From NCBI GenBank assembly GCA_964585545.1, contig CAZPDT010000012.1:46354-110353 (forward strand): a DNA stretch of 64,000 nucleotides, given 5' to 3'. Under the pieces are notes generated by a model. It was not told the DNA's origin and searched no databases. It saw only the letters and a program-made list of their open reading frames with translations. Position 1 is the first letter of the stretch, and each line of letters starts with the position of its first letter. Shown here one piece after another: positions 54,586 to 63,921 of the stretch. The position numbers and the translations under genes are program-made. The DNA comes from Brumimicrobium sp964585545. GTDB taxonomy: Bacteria > Bacteroidota > Bacteroidia > Flavobacteriales_D > Crocinitomicaceae.

Positions 54586-55950
54586 ATGTCACAAGTAGAG
54601 ATCCGACTCCCAAAAATGGGAGAAAGTGTTACCGAAGCTACCATTACAAACTGGATAAAAAATGTTGGAGACACCATCGAAGTTGACGAGCCTTTAGTTG
54701 AAGTGGCAACAGATAAAGTTGACAATGAGCTTCCTTCAGAAGTTGCTGGTACAGTTACAAAGATCTTATTTGACGTAGATGAAGTTGCACAAGTAGGTGA
54801 TGTTATTGCTCTCATTTCTACAGATGGAGAAGAAGGAGAAGCCGACAATACGCAAGCAGAAGCAACTTCTACCTCAAACGGTAAACAACAAGAAAGTTCA
54901 AAAGCAGTTGAAGCTGTTGCTGCAACAGTCAATAATGCTGTAGAATCGACAAGTGGAGCTACGGAACTCGATAAAACGGGTCCAAGTGGTAAATTCTATT
55001 CTCCTTTGGTTAGAAATATTGCACAAAAGGAAGGAATTGGAATAGATGAGTTGGAAAGCATTAAAGGTACAGGCCAAAAAAGCCGTGTCACCAAAAAAGA
55101 CATCTTAAGTTATATTGAAAACAGAGGAAGTGGTACTGGCGATAAATCTGAATCTACTACAAAAGAGCAAATCTCTGCACCGACAACGGCTCCAGCAAAA
55201 CAAAGACCTGATGCCAAGCCTGTAAGCGTTCCACGAATGGAAGGAGACGAGATTTACGAAATGGACCGCATGAGGAAAATGATTGCAGAACACATGGTGC
55301 GTTCAAAGCAAACTTCTCCACACGTTACTTCTTTTGTTGAAGCAGACGTTACAACAATTTGGAATTGGAGAAATAAAATCAAAGGTGATTTTAAAAAGAA
55401 AGAAGGGGAAAACTTCACCTTCACACCTATATTTATTGAAGCTGTAGCACGTGCCATTAAAGAAATGCCTGGTGTTAACATTTGTGTTGATGGCGACAAT
55501 ATAATTCAACGAAAAAACATCAATATTGGAATGGCTGCAGCTTTACCTTCAGGGAATTTAATTGTTCCTGTAATTAAGAATGCTGACCAACTTAATTTAT
55601 ATGGATTAGCAAAGAAAGTGAATGAACTTGCCACAAAGGCCAGAGAAAATAAATTAACTTCGGATGAAATTCAAGGTGGAACATATACGCTCACAAATGT
55701 AGGTACGTTTGGCAATGTTATGGGAACACCAATTATCAATCAGCCCCAAGTAGCAATTATGGCCACTGGAGCAATTCGTAAAGTTCCTGCTGTAATTGAA
55801 ACTCCAGACGGCGATTTTATTGGAATTCGATATAAAATGTTCCTGTCTCACTCCTACGACCACAGAGTTGTTGATGGCGCCTTGGGTGGAATGTTTGTTA
55901 AGAAAGTTGCTGATTATTTAGAATCCTTTGATCCTAACACATCGCTGTAA
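54586..55950 (+). CDS. Dihydrolipoamide acyltransferase, 2-oxoacid dehydrogenase E2
   Basis: This 454-residue protein has an N-terminal lipoyl domain with the lipoylated Lys in EVATDKVDNE, a peripheral-subunit-binding domain (YSPLVRNIAQKEGIGIDEL, about 135-170), and a C-terminal catalytic domain ending with SHSYDHRVVDGALGG (catalytic His). The Ala/Ser/Thr linker between domains is typical. It is probably the branched-chain or pyruvate-type E2. Its terminator lies at 56034-56066. Confidence 0.9.
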   Translation: MSQVEIRLPKMGESVTEATITNWIKNVGDTIEVDEPLVEVATDKVDNELPSEVAGTVTKILFDVDEVAQVGDVIALISTDGEEGEADNTQAEATSTSNGKQQESSKAVEAVAATVNNAVESTSGATELDKTGPSGKFYSPLVRNIAQKEGIGIDELESIKGTGQKSRVTKKDILSYIENRGSGTGDKSESTTKEQISAPTTAPAKQRPDAKPVSVPRMEGDEIYEMDRMRKMIAEHMVRSKQTSPHVTSFVEADVTTIWNWRNKIKGDFKKKEGENFTFTPIFIEAVARAIKEMPGVNICVDGDNIIQRKNINIGMAAALPSGNLIVPVIKNADQLNLYGLAKKVNELATKARENKLTSDEIQGGTYTLTNVGTFGNVMGTPIINQPQVAIMATGAIRKVPAVIETPDGDFIGIRYKMFLSHSYDHRVVDGALGGMFVKKVADYLESFDPNTSL

Positions 55951-56033
55951 TAGTCTGGTCAAAATCAAATAGGATGCGCTGAAAAAATCATACGTGATTC
56001 GGTCAGTTCCTATTCGTAAACAGAACACATTTA

Positions 56034-56066
56034 AAATCAATGATTACGTAGGTCATTGATTTTTTT
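56034..56066 (+). terminator. Rho-independent terminator after the E2 gene
   Basis: AAATCAATGA pairs with TCATTGATTT across a 9-nt loop and is followed by a short T-run, 84 nt after the E2 stop. Confidence 0.75.
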
Positions 56067-56069
56067 CAT

Positions 56070-56077
56070 TATCTTTA
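56070..56077 (+). promoter_or_regulatory. -7 element before the GDPD gene, with SD site
   Basis: TATCTTTA approximates TAnnTTTG. AAAGGAG (56087-56093) directly before the ATG is a strong Shine-Dalgarno sequence, uncommon here. Confidence 0.45.
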
Positions 56078-56094
56078 AAACGATTTAAAGGAGA

Positions 56095-56784
56095 ATGAAA
56101 ATAATTGCACATAGAGGATTTTGGAAATCAGAAGGAGCTGCACAAAACTCACTGAACTCTGCACTTGCTGCAATAAGAGAGCAATTTGACGGATTAGAAG
56201 TGGATATTCGAATGTCAAAAGACCATATCCTCTATCTGAACCACGACCCATCCCATGAAAACTTTACCATTCACAAAACACATTCCTCTGATTTGGATCA
56301 ACTGAAATTATCAAGTGGCGAGCATTTAGCCCGATTGAGTGACTTTATTGAAGTTGTAAAAACATTTCCAAACCTTACTTTATATCTTGAGATTAAAAGC
56401 AGACGAAATAAAAGTTACCGAAAGCGCATTACACAAGAGTTGATTTTGCAATTAAAAGCACACAACTTGATTCAAAACTCTGTTTTATTGTCCTTTGACA
56501 GTAGAATCTTAAATTATGCCTACTCAATTGAGCCAAAACTTCAACGAATGGTTCTTGTCAAAAACTATAACTTTAATTTTTACAAAATCTATTATCAAAA
56601 AATAAATGCTATTGGGTTTGAGCATCAACTCATCTTAAAACGACCTGAATTAATTGCTCAATCAAAGGAATTGGGTATAGAAACGAATGCATGGACAGTA
56701 AACAGACCCAAAAGAGCAAAAATAATTGCTGAACTCCCTATTACATCAATAACTACAGATATACCCAATCAGATATTAAAGTGA
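56095..56784 (+). CDS. Glycerophosphodiester phosphodiesterase family protein
   Basis: This 229-residue protein has the GDPD metal-binding and catalytic pattern: IAHRGFWKSEGAAQNS, DGLEVDIRMS and LNHDPSHEN. It would hydrolyse glycerophosphodiesters to glycerol 3-phosphate and an alcohol. No signal peptide, so cytoplasmic. A hairpin followed by TTTTT lies downstream at 56881-56903. Confidence 0.85.
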   Translation: MKIIAHRGFWKSEGAAQNSLNSALAAIREQFDGLEVDIRMSKDHILYLNHDPSHENFTIHKTHSSDLDQLKLSSGEHLARLSDFIEVVKTFPNLTLYLEIKSRRNKSYRKRITQELILQLKAHNLIQNSVLLSFDSRILNYAYSIEPKLQRMVLVKNYNFNFYKIYYQKINAIGFEHQLILKRPELIAQSKELGIETNAWTVNRPKRAKIIAELPITSITTDIPNQILK

Positions 56785-56880
56785 ATCGGTTTGGACATGA
56801 TTAACAATTAAGCGCAAAAGTTCTTGCTACAACTTGGATATTTCCATTAAAGAATGGATATTTGCCCGAACACGTTAAAG

Positions 56881-56903
56881 TGGGTTGTAATAAACCCATT
56901 TTT
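56881..56903 (+). terminator. Probable terminator after the GDPD gene
   Basis: TGGGTT pairs with AACCCA over a 6-nt loop, followed by TTTTT. The stem is short. It ends just before the next gene's ATG at 56917. Confidence 0.5.
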
Positions 56904-56916
56904 CATTTATTTGTAT

Positions 56917-57777
56917 ATGAAATTAAATTTAGAGAAAAACATTTGTTTTTTCGACATCGAATCAACTGGTTTAGACATTTCAAAAGATCGAATTGTAGAA
57001 ATATCCATTCTTAAAGTCAGTCCTAAAAACGAAGAGTCAACATTAACATTGCGCCTGAACCCAGAAATGGAAATATCGGAAGAAAGCATTGCTATACATG
57101 GTATTAAAAACGAAGACATCAAAGATGCACCCACCTTTAAAGAAGCTGCAGATAGAATTGCTGAATTCATTGGTGATGCAGACTTAGCAGGATACAACTC
57201 GAATAAGTTTGATATCCCTATGTTGGCTGAGGAATTTTTGAGAGTAGGTTATGATTTTGATATGGGGGCACGTAAATTCATCGATGTACAGAACATTTTT
57301 CATAAAATGGAGCAGCGCACCCTTGTTGCAGCATATAAGTTTTATTGCGAGAAAAACTTAGAAGATGCCCACAGCGCCGAGGCAGATGTTACAGCAACTT
57401 ATGAAGTTTTAAAAGCACAAATTAAACGGTATGAAACTGTAGAGAATGATATTTCTTTTTTGGCTGAGTTTTCAACCCACAATAAATTCCAAATTGTAGA
57501 CTTTGCTGGACGTATAGCAAAGAATAAGAAAGGAGAAATCATCTATAATTTCGGAAAACACAAAGGAAAAACGATAGAAGAAGTCAACAAAAAAGAAACT
57601 GGATACTACGGTTGGATGATGAATGGCAACTTTCCGAGATACACAAAAAAAGTACTCAAACAAGAGATGGAAAGGATAAAGGCCAAAATCCAAAAAGAAA
57701 AAATAGAAAAGGCGAAGAAAGAAGAAGCCAAAATGGAAAATAAAATTGAAGCTTTAAAAAATAAATTTTCAAAATAG
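56917..57777 (+). CDS. DEDDh exonuclease with C-terminal DUF3820-like domain
   Basis: This protein of about 286 residues has the DnaQ-type exonuclease motifs: FFDIESTGLD (Exo I), NSNKFDIPMLAEEF (Exo II) and HSAEADVTAT (Exo III, His five residues before the last Asp). The C-terminal part IIYNFGKHKGKTIEEV ... GYYGWMMNGNFP matches DUF3820-like proteins. I use the ATG at 56917 because the longer frame (from 56854) runs through the upstream hairpin and adds 21 unlikely residues. Confidence 0.85.
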   Translation: MKLNLEKNICFFDIESTGLDISKDRIVEISILKVSPKNEESTLTLRLNPEMEISEESIAIHGIKNEDIKDAPTFKEAADRIAEFIGDADLAGYNSNKFDIPMLAEEFLRVGYDFDMGARKFIDVQNIFHKMEQRTLVAAYKFYCEKNLEDAHSAEADVTATYEVLKAQIKRYETVENDISFLAEFSTHNKFQIVDFAGRIAKNKKGEIIYNFGKHKGKTIEEVNKKETGYYGWMMNGNFPRYTKKVLKQEMERIKAKIQKEKIEKAKKEEAKMENKIEALKNKFSK

Positions 57778-57785
57778 AGGGGGCA

Positions 57786-58397
57786 ATGAAAATCATTTGT
57801 ATTGGAAGAAATTATAAAGATCATATAAAAGAGATGAATTCTCCCCTACCCAAAGTACCTCTATTTTTTATGAAGCCCAACACTTCACTTTTACCCAAAA
57901 GAAATCCATTTTACTATCCCAATTTTACGAAAAACCTACATTATGAATGTGAATTGGTTGTGAAGATCAATAGAGTGGGGAAAAATATTGCTGAGAAATA
58001 CGCTCATGAATACTATGATCATGTTGGAATTGGTATAGATTTTACGGCAAGAGATATTCAACAAAAGTGCAAAGAGAACGGTCATCCATGGGAGATTGCC
58101 AAATCATTTGAAAACAGTGCTCCTGTAGGTGAAAAATTTCTCCCTTTAGAAGGAAAAAACATCCAAAATATTGATTTTCGTTTAGAAAAAAACGGTGAAA
58201 TTGTTCAAAAAGGGAACAGTAAAGACATGATTTTCTCGGTCAATTATATTATTTCCTATTTGTCTCAGTTTTTTACTTTAAAAATAGGTGATCTGATTTT
58301 TACAGGTACTCCCAACGGTGTTGGGCCCGTCCAAATTGACGATGTCTTAGAAGCTTATATTGGAGATGAACGCTACCTCAAGTTAAACATCAAATAG
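57786..58397 (+). CDS. Fumarylacetoacetate hydrolase family protein
   Basis: This 203-residue protein has the FAH family core: ICIGRNYKDHIKEM, LHYECELVVKI (metal-binding Glu pair), GIDFTARDIQ and LIFTGTPNGVGPV. Such enzymes cleave or decarboxylate 2-oxo acids (e.g. acylpyruvase, oxaloacetate decarboxylase). It is 8 bp after the exonuclease gene with a purine-rich site (AGAGGGGG) upstream, probably in one operon with it. Confidence 0.9.
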   Translation: MKIICIGRNYKDHIKEMNSPLPKVPLFFMKPNTSLLPKRNPFYYPNFTKNLHYECELVVKINRVGKNIAEKYAHEYYDHVGIGIDFTARDIQQKCKENGHPWEIAKSFENSAPVGEKFLPLEGKNIQNIDFRLEKNGEIVQKGNSKDMIFSVNYIISYLSQFFTLKIGDLIFTGTPNGVGPVQIDDVLEAYIGDERYLKLNIK

Positions 58398-58406
58398 CAA
58401 CCCCTT

Positions 58407-59057
58407 GTGGAAAATAAAATTACAATTGCCAAAACATTAAGGTATTATACATTCGGCAATCCAGAAACAGCAAAGAACTTATGGATTGTCTTACACGGCT
58501 ATGCGCAATTGCCCAAATTTTTTATTCGTAAATTTCAACACCTCGACCCCGAAAAAAATTTTATCGTTGCACCGGAAGGATTGCATCGTTTTTACAGAAA
58601 AGGAACCAGCGGTCGCGTTGGCGCATCATGGATGACCAAAGAAGCGCGTTTAGACGATATTGAAGACAACATCAACTACCTCAATCAATTGGCAAAAGAG
58701 CTGCTTCAAAATAAGGTTTATGACAAAAAGTACTTATTGGGTTTTTCTCAAGGAGGAGCCACTGCTGCGAGATGGCACCAACATGGAACATTTAATGCTG
58801 ATTCCTTTATTTTATGGGCAAGCGTTTTTCCTCCAGACCTTTCAATAGAAAAAGAAACGAAAGGAATGTTCCAATCAGAGAATTTCTTTGTGGTGGGAAA
58901 ATCTGATCCTTTCTTTGAAGACAAAATTGAAAACGTCGAATTGTTTTTTAAAAAGCAACCTTTTCCTATACATTTTAAAACATTTGATGGACCTCATGAC
59001 ATCAACCCAGAAGTCCTTTTGGATATTGTCAATATGTTAAACAACCCAAAAATGTAG
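58407..59057 (+). CDS. Phospholipase/carboxylesterase-type alpha/beta hydrolase
   Basis: This 216-residue hydrolase has the nucleophile elbow GFSQGG with its Ser, the oxyanion-side VLHGYAQ, and late Asp/His in KSDPFFED and FDGPHDINP. The start is GTG, 9 bp after the FAH-family stop, consistent with an operon. Confidence 0.85.
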   Translation: MENKITIAKTLRYYTFGNPETAKNLWIVLHGYAQLPKFFIRKFQHLDPEKNFIVAPEGLHRFYRKGTSGRVGASWMTKEARLDDIEDNINYLNQLAKELLQNKVYDKKYLLGFSQGGATAARWHQHGTFNADSFILWASVFPPDLSIEKETKGMFQSENFFVVGKSDPFFEDKIENVELFFKKQPFPIHFKTFDGPHDINPEVLLDIVNMLNNPKM

Positions 59058-59175
59058 CCCTTATTTCAAGTCAACGGTCTATCGTAATCTAAAATCTACA
59101 ATATCTGATGGTTCTATCTATTTTTATGCGAACATTGAAAAAAAGTCCTTAGATTTACGCAAAAACAAACGATAG

Positions 59176-60009
59176 ATGAAACTTCTGAATCAAGTTTATG
59201 AAGGTGCTGTTGGACGAAAATCTTTAATTGACTTTGAAGAACCCGAAGACGATAATTATAAAGATATTGTTCTATTTATTCATGGATTTAAAGGTTTTAA
59301 AGATTGGGGAGCCTGGAATTTAGTTCAATCCTTTTTTATTGGAAATGGAATGGCATTTTGTAAGTTCAACATGAGTCACAATGGTGGAACAGTAGAAAAC
59401 CCCATTGATTTTCCAGACCTAGAGGCATTTTCATTGAATCGATACAGTTACGAATTGGCTGATGTACATAAAGCCATAGACTGGTTGGCACATAAAATCA
59501 ATTTAGAAAATAAAAGAATCCATTTAGTAGGACATAGCCGAGGAGGAGGAATATCTATTCTTGCTGCCGACAATCCAAAAGTTGCATCAATTATTACGTG
59601 GGCGAGTATATCGGATATAGGCAGTCGCTTTCCAAAAGGCGAAGCGTTAGAAAACTGGAAGAATCAAGGATTTCGAATCATTAAAAATGCACGTACACAT
59701 CAAGATATGCCTCAAAAATATACACTGTATGAAGATTGGGTAGAAAATGAAACGATATTAAATATAGAAAACGCTGCAAAGAAAATACAATTGCCTGTTT
59801 TACACTTGCATGGAGACAAAGATGATGCAGTTTCTATAACGGAATCTGAAGCCTTATGCACATGGACAAATGGAAAATTAATCATTATCAATGATGCGAC
59901 ACACACATTTAACACTTGTCATCCTTATGAAGCCAATGAGATGTCTCATAAGCTTCACGAAGCTTGTGTTTTAAGCGCCAACTTCATTGACTGTCAGTAC
60001 AATGACTAA
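59176..60009 (+). CDS. Alpha/beta hydrolase
   Basis: This 277-residue hydrolase has LFIHGFKGFKDWG, the nucleophile elbow GHSRGGG, LHGDKDDAV with the Asp, and THTFNTCHP with the His. No signal peptide. Substrate unknown. Confidence 0.85.
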   Translation: MKLLNQVYEGAVGRKSLIDFEEPEDDNYKDIVLFIHGFKGFKDWGAWNLVQSFFIGNGMAFCKFNMSHNGGTVENPIDFPDLEAFSLNRYSYELADVHKAIDWLAHKINLENKRIHLVGHSRGGGISILAADNPKVASIITWASISDIGSRFPKGEALENWKNQGFRIIKNARTHQDMPQKYTLYEDWVENETILNIENAAKKIQLPVLHLHGDKDDAVSITESEALCTWTNGKLIIINDATHTFNTCHPYEANEMSHKLHEACVLSANFIDCQYND

Positions 60010-60055
60010 TGTTTATATGGGATTGAGGACATCTGAATAAAAAAATCGAATTATC

Positions 60056-60086
60056 TTGTTATATCTTAGGATAAATAGTAACTTTG
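60056..60086 (+). promoter_or_regulatory. Promoter of the lipoprotein gene
   Basis: TTG (60056-60058), a 20-bp spacer and TAACTTTG (60079-60086) match the Bacteroidota consensus well, about 30 nt before the ATG. Confidence 0.6.
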
Positions 60087-60087
60087 A

Positions 60088-60103
60088 ATCGATTATTATC
60101 GAT
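60088..60103. promoter_or_regulatory. Inverted repeat at the predicted transcription start
   Basis: ATCGATTATTATCGAT is a perfect 6-4-6 inverted repeat directly after the -7 box, so an operator or a 5' hairpin is possible. Confidence 0.35.
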
Positions 60104-60115
60104 AAATAAAATATC

Positions 60116-60610
60116 ATGAAAGCATTCTATAGTATAGTATTGGGTCTCTTTATCATCACTTCTTGTGGTTCTCCTGAACAAAACGTGGACAACAATAAAA
60201 CAACTCAAGAAACAAAAACTGATACAACAGCTCAAACGGAAGAAGACGGCAATGATATGCAAAGTCAACTCGCTAATGAATGGGTTTTGATTCAAAGAAA
60301 AAGTATTCAAAAAGATACCACTGTCGAGTTCAGTGTAACGCCACCAGCTATAATTACCCAATTTAAAATCAGCGGATTCTTTAGTGTTTCTGATTTAATC
60401 AATATTGATTCTGATCAAGGCAAAACGCAAAAACTAGAAGCTCGTTCTTCTGGTCAATGGGAACTTCATGATGACCAACTAAAAATGCGTTTTGGAACAG
60501 GCGACAGTACAAGTTTAAGCATTTACACCATCAACAAAGTAAGTAAAGACAGTCTTTTTCTTACGAACGATAAAAATGGTATTGTAAATATCTACACCAA
60601 AAGAAAATAA
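60116..60610 (+). CDS. Lipocalin-like lipoprotein
   Basis: This 164-residue lipoprotein (lipobox FIITSCG) has an acidic Thr/Gln-rich linker and then a beta-rich domain of about 110 residues (NEWVLIQRKS ... GQWELHDDQLKMRF ... IVNIYTKRK) that looks like the lipocalin-like domain common in Bacteroidota lipoproteins. Function unknown. Confidence 0.7.
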   Translation: MKAFYSIVLGLFIITSCGSPEQNVDNNKTTQETKTDTTAQTEEDGNDMQSQLANEWVLIQRKSIQKDTTVEFSVTPPAIITQFKISGFFSVSDLINIDSDQGKTQKLEARSSGQWELHDDQLKMRFGTGDSTSLSIYTINKVSKDSLFLTNDKNGIVNIYTKRK

Positions 60611-60811
60611 TTTATTCTCTTTTTTCTTAAAAGCAATATTTAGGCATTTTCACAATGCTTATTTATGGATTGAAACCAAACAATGTGCACAATTGATTTC
60701 CAAGAATTATCCTGCTCTTTCAGCTGCAATTTCAAATTATACTGCACAAAGTATAAGCACTTCCTCAAACCACTTCCGTAGCGTATAATATTCAAGCAAG
60801 GAAGATCCTTA

Positions 60812-60831
60812 CCCCGGATTATTATTCATTC
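60812..60831 (-). repeat. Intergenic repeat family copy, long-spacer variant
   Basis: Minus-strand GAATGAATAATAATCCGGGG matches the 29030 copy closely and extends it with AATACTTTAAA. Confidence 0.4.
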
Positions 60832-61022
60832 TTTAAAGTATTCTAAGCAATTTATAAGAACCTCAAATTTGGGTATTGGTAATTTGGCAATATTTTGATT
60901 TAATTTTGATCTATTCTTCGTTATAAGCCCCGTGAAATATGCCTACATCCCTTTAAGGGAGTATTAAAAATTGCTTTCTTTCAAAACGAATACGATTTAC
61001 AGTATGTAGCACATGTATATAA

Positions 61023-61063
61023 CAAAAAAGCGCTGTGCAAAATTTGCAATTTTGCACAGCGCT
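61023..61063 (-). terminator. Rho-independent terminator after the T9SS repeat protein gene
   Basis: A perfect 15-bp stem (AGCGCTGTGCAAAAT at 61029-61043 with its complement at 61049-61063) has a 5-nt loop and on the minus strand is followed by TTTTTT. It lies 57 nt after the stop of the minus-strand gene. Confidence 0.88.
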
Positions 61064-61119
61064 CTATTTGTATATAGTAAAAAAAGGCAGTGTTCTGTTT
61101 CTTCTAACTGCTCTTCGAG

Positions 61120-63219
61120 TTATCGAATGAAAATCTTTCCTTGATAGAACGACTTCCCGTTACCAATAGAGAAGAAATAGATTCCTGTTGGTACAGCGAT
61201 TTGTATCGAATTCATTGTATTGCTTTCTAAAGCATGTTGGGCAACCATTTTTCCATTAATGTTATGAATTTTCATTGTTGCATTCTCCATTTCTACATTA
61301 GAGAAATCAACATTGATGTGCTGATCTTTTGCATATACATTGAACGATGGCTTTGTGTTTTTATCAATTCCAACAAAAGGAGTTACAACAATAACGACCT
61401 CATTTGAAGTTACTGTAACTCCATTAATGGTAGACTCACAAACAACATAGTAAGTTCCTGCATTTGCAAATTGAGGCGTATAAGTTGTTCCTGTTTCAGC
61501 TGGTGAAAAAGAAGTATATCCTGAACCTGATGTCGTGGAGCTCAACCATTCCCTTGAATCAACAGTTGGAGATTCTGTAACTGTTAATGTTGTTCCCGCC
61601 TCATTTTCCTCCAAATTTTGGTCAGATGCCGGATCAATCGAAACAGTAAATTCAACAACATTAATTTCCACTTCGTTGGAGGTTACAATATCGCCACCAC
61701 CAAAATCAGAAACACAAACTACGTAATATGTTCCTGCATTCGCAAACTGTGGTGTATACGTCGCTCCTGTTTCGGCTGGTGAAAACGAAGTATATCCCGA
61801 ACCGGACGTTGTTGTATATTGCCACTCTCTCGTATTTGCTGTATTGGGTGTTTCCGTAGCAGTTAAATCAGTTCCCATTTCATTTTCAACGAGGTTTTGT
61901 ACTGTGTTTGGAGCAACTACAACATCATTACCTACTGCAACGGTTACGTTCACTTCTACTTCATTTGAGGTTACTGAATGACCAAATAAAGTAGATTCAC
62001 AAACCACATAATATGTTCCAGCACTTGCAAATTGTGGAGAATATGTTGTTCCTGTTTCTCCTGTTATATCAGTACTGTATGGTCCACCCGCAGTAGTTGC
62101 GTATTTCCATTGTCTTGAATCGGCAACGGTATTTTCTGTTGCAGTTAATGTTGTTCCAGGCTGATTCTCTACCAAGTTTTGCACTGCAGTTGGAGCAATA
62201 GATACTGTCAATTCATCCACAACGATTTTCACTTCATTAGAAGTAACTATATCACCTTGGAAATTTGTTTCACAAACTACGTAATACGTTCCTGCATTCG
62301 CAAATTGTGGTGTATATGTAGATCCTGTTTCACCTATAATATCACTATAAGAACCACCTGAAGTTGTTGCAGACTTCCATTGTCTTGAAGTTACAGCGCT
62401 TGAAGCATTAGGTACTTCAGTAGCTGTTAAAGTATTTCCAGTCTCATTTACAAATAAATTTTGATCTGCAATAGGCGATATATCAAGTTGATTTGGGTTG
62501 TAGATCAACTCCATATCGTCAATAAATAACGTAGCCCCATCTTTTCCTGATCCTGGTTCATAACTTGAAGCAAAAGATATTAATATGTATTGTGCATCTG
62601 TTGAGGGACCAGAATACTCAAAGGGAACTGACATTCTTACCCAATTCCCATTAGTTTGAAAGTTCCTTACAGCTTTTGCAACAGCATGCGGAGCTGAATT
62701 GCTATTTTGTGGATCCCTATAATCATAATCATCGTGTATTGTAGCTGAAACACGAGCGCTGTCATCACTATTGGTAATTGAATACTTTGCCCAAAAAACA
62801 ATGCTGTCCGGTTTATCAGTCATTACTTCACTAAATTGAGCATCACTTCTTGTGGTTTCATTGTAACCTTGAGAAGGGGTTGTACTTGGTGCATGCAATT
62901 TTCCTAAGGTCATATTACCATTAATAATATTACTCATAGCTGATCCCGACTTTATTCTTGCACTATAGGTACCTGTTGAACTGGGCCGCGTATCTGTGTC
63001 CCTCCAAGTCGTTTGCATAGAACCAAATCCACAAAGTGTACATAAATCGCCATTTTTCATGTTGTTCCAATTTACGGGACGCTCTTTATTGTTTCCTAAT
63101 TCATCCCAGTTTTCAAAACCAGAATTCCCCACTTGCATTTGAGCAAATGTACCCAGGCTCAATAGTGCTGTAGCGCAAACCAGCGCAATGTTTTTTAAGT
63201 TAAATAATTGTTTTTTCAT
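61120..63219 (-). CDS. T9SS surface protein with four Ig-like repeats
   Basis: The protein has 699 residues. A signal peptide (ALVCATALLSLGTFAQ) precedes a domain of about 220 residues that resembles the putative carbohydrate metabolism (PCMD) domain. Four tandem repeats of about 85-90 residues follow (about 240-610), each with a variant of TYTPQFANAGTYYVVC and TSNEV. The last 70 residues are a T9SS type A sorting domain (ATMKIHNINGKMVAQ ... FYQGKIFIR). It is expected on the cell surface, perhaps as an adhesin or glycan-binding protein. A -7 box TATATTTG lies at 63301-63308 (minus). Confidence 0.85.
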   Translation of the reverse strand: MKKQLFNLKNIALVCATALLSLGTFAQMQVGNSGFENWDELGNNKERPVNWNNMKNGDLCTLCGFGSMQTTWRDTDTRPSSTGTYSARIKSGSAMSNIINGNMTLGKLHAPSTTPSQGYNETTRSDAQFSEVMTDKPDSIVFWAKYSITNSDDSARVSATIHDDYDYRDPQNSNSAPHAVAKAVRNFQTNGNWVRMSVPFEYSGPSTDAQYILISFASSYEPGSGKDGATLFIDDMELIYNPNQLDISPIADQNLFVNETGNTLTATEVPNASSAVTSRQWKSATTSGGSYSDIIGETGSTYTPQFANAGTYYVVCETNFQGDIVTSNEVKIVVDELTVSIAPTAVQNLVENQPGTTLTATENTVADSRQWKYATTAGGPYSTDITGETGTTYSPQFASAGTYYVVCESTLFGHSVTSNEVEVNVTVAVGNDVVVAPNTVQNLVENEMGTDLTATETPNTANTREWQYTTTSGSGYTSFSPAETGATYTPQFANAGTYYVVCVSDFGGGDIVTSNEVEINVVEFTVSIDPASDQNLEENEAGTTLTVTESPTVDSREWLSSTTSGSGYTSFSPAETGTTYTPQFANAGTYYVVCESTINGVTVTSNEVVIVVTPFVGIDKNTKPSFNVYAKDQHINVDFSNVEMENATMKIHNINGKMVAQHALESNTMNSIQIAVPTGIYFFSIGNGKSFYQGKIFIR

Positions 63220-63855
63220 AGTTTAAAAGTTTAAAACACATAAATATTTTTTTTTGATTTTTAGCGCAGGTCAATTGAGAACATTAATAAATTAATGTAA
63301 CAAATATAAATAAAAAATCAATATATGGGTCGTACAGGTTAAATCTTTTTAAACGAGGAAGTTATACTATGCGTGAATAACAATTTACAACTGTTTATTG
63401 CTGAATTTTAGGCGGTTGGTTTCAAGGAATACGGAGAAATTAATAAGGAAATTATGGACAAAACTAGGCCAAATGACTTAAGTTTTACCTGTTATTTAAA
63501 GCATTGTTTCCAAATCATGTCAACAAGGAACAACAGAGTCCTTCTATTAATTTTTGAAAAAAAAATAGGATCAGTCTCCTTGGTTGGGGAAATGATGATG
63601 TAAATCTACGTTCTCAATCTCGCTCTTCCTCTTCTCTCGTTCCCATTCTCAATGAAATTACTACTAATTTTGTGACATTTTTAAAGCCCATTTGTTAATT
63701 TTCCGTCTTTATTTAATTTTCTGGTGATAACAGAGACTCCAGATACCACCCTAAAAAAGTGTGTCCGAAGAAAGGTAAGTAATCAAAAAAATGTCTTGAG
63801 AAAAGTTATATTTATAAAAATTAAAAAGAAAAATAATAACTAAAAACAAGACACT
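63220..63855. other. Intergenic region of about 640 bp
   Basis: No intact gene is supported. It holds the promoter half-site at 63301-63308 and, from about 63743, sequence resembling the end of a mobile element. Confidence 0.45.
63301..63308 (-). promoter_or_regulatory. -7 element of the T9SS repeat protein gene
   Basis: TATATTTG on the minus strand fits TAnnTTTG; the predicted leader is about 75 nt. No TTTG at -33 is evident. Confidence 0.45.
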
Positions 63856-63921
63856 ATGAATAGTATAAAATTAAGCAAAAAACAATTATCAATTGCAATA
63901 CAAGAGCAAAAAAAATCCTGA
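63743..63921 (+). mobile_element. Possible truncated insertion sequence end with ORF start
   Basis: A candidate terminal sequence (CCACCCTAAAAAAGTGTGTC near 63745) is followed by a 21-codon open frame from ATG 63856 (MNSIKLSKKQLSIAIQEQKK) that stops inside the rRNA terminator. A one-base shift would keep the frame open through the terminator. Tentative. Confidence 0.25.

Larger units (their letters stand above)
60611..61119. other. Intergenic region of 509 bp
   Basis: No gene is supported. It holds a repeat copy (60812-60831, minus) and the strong minus-strand terminator at 61023-61063. Confidence 0.5.
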
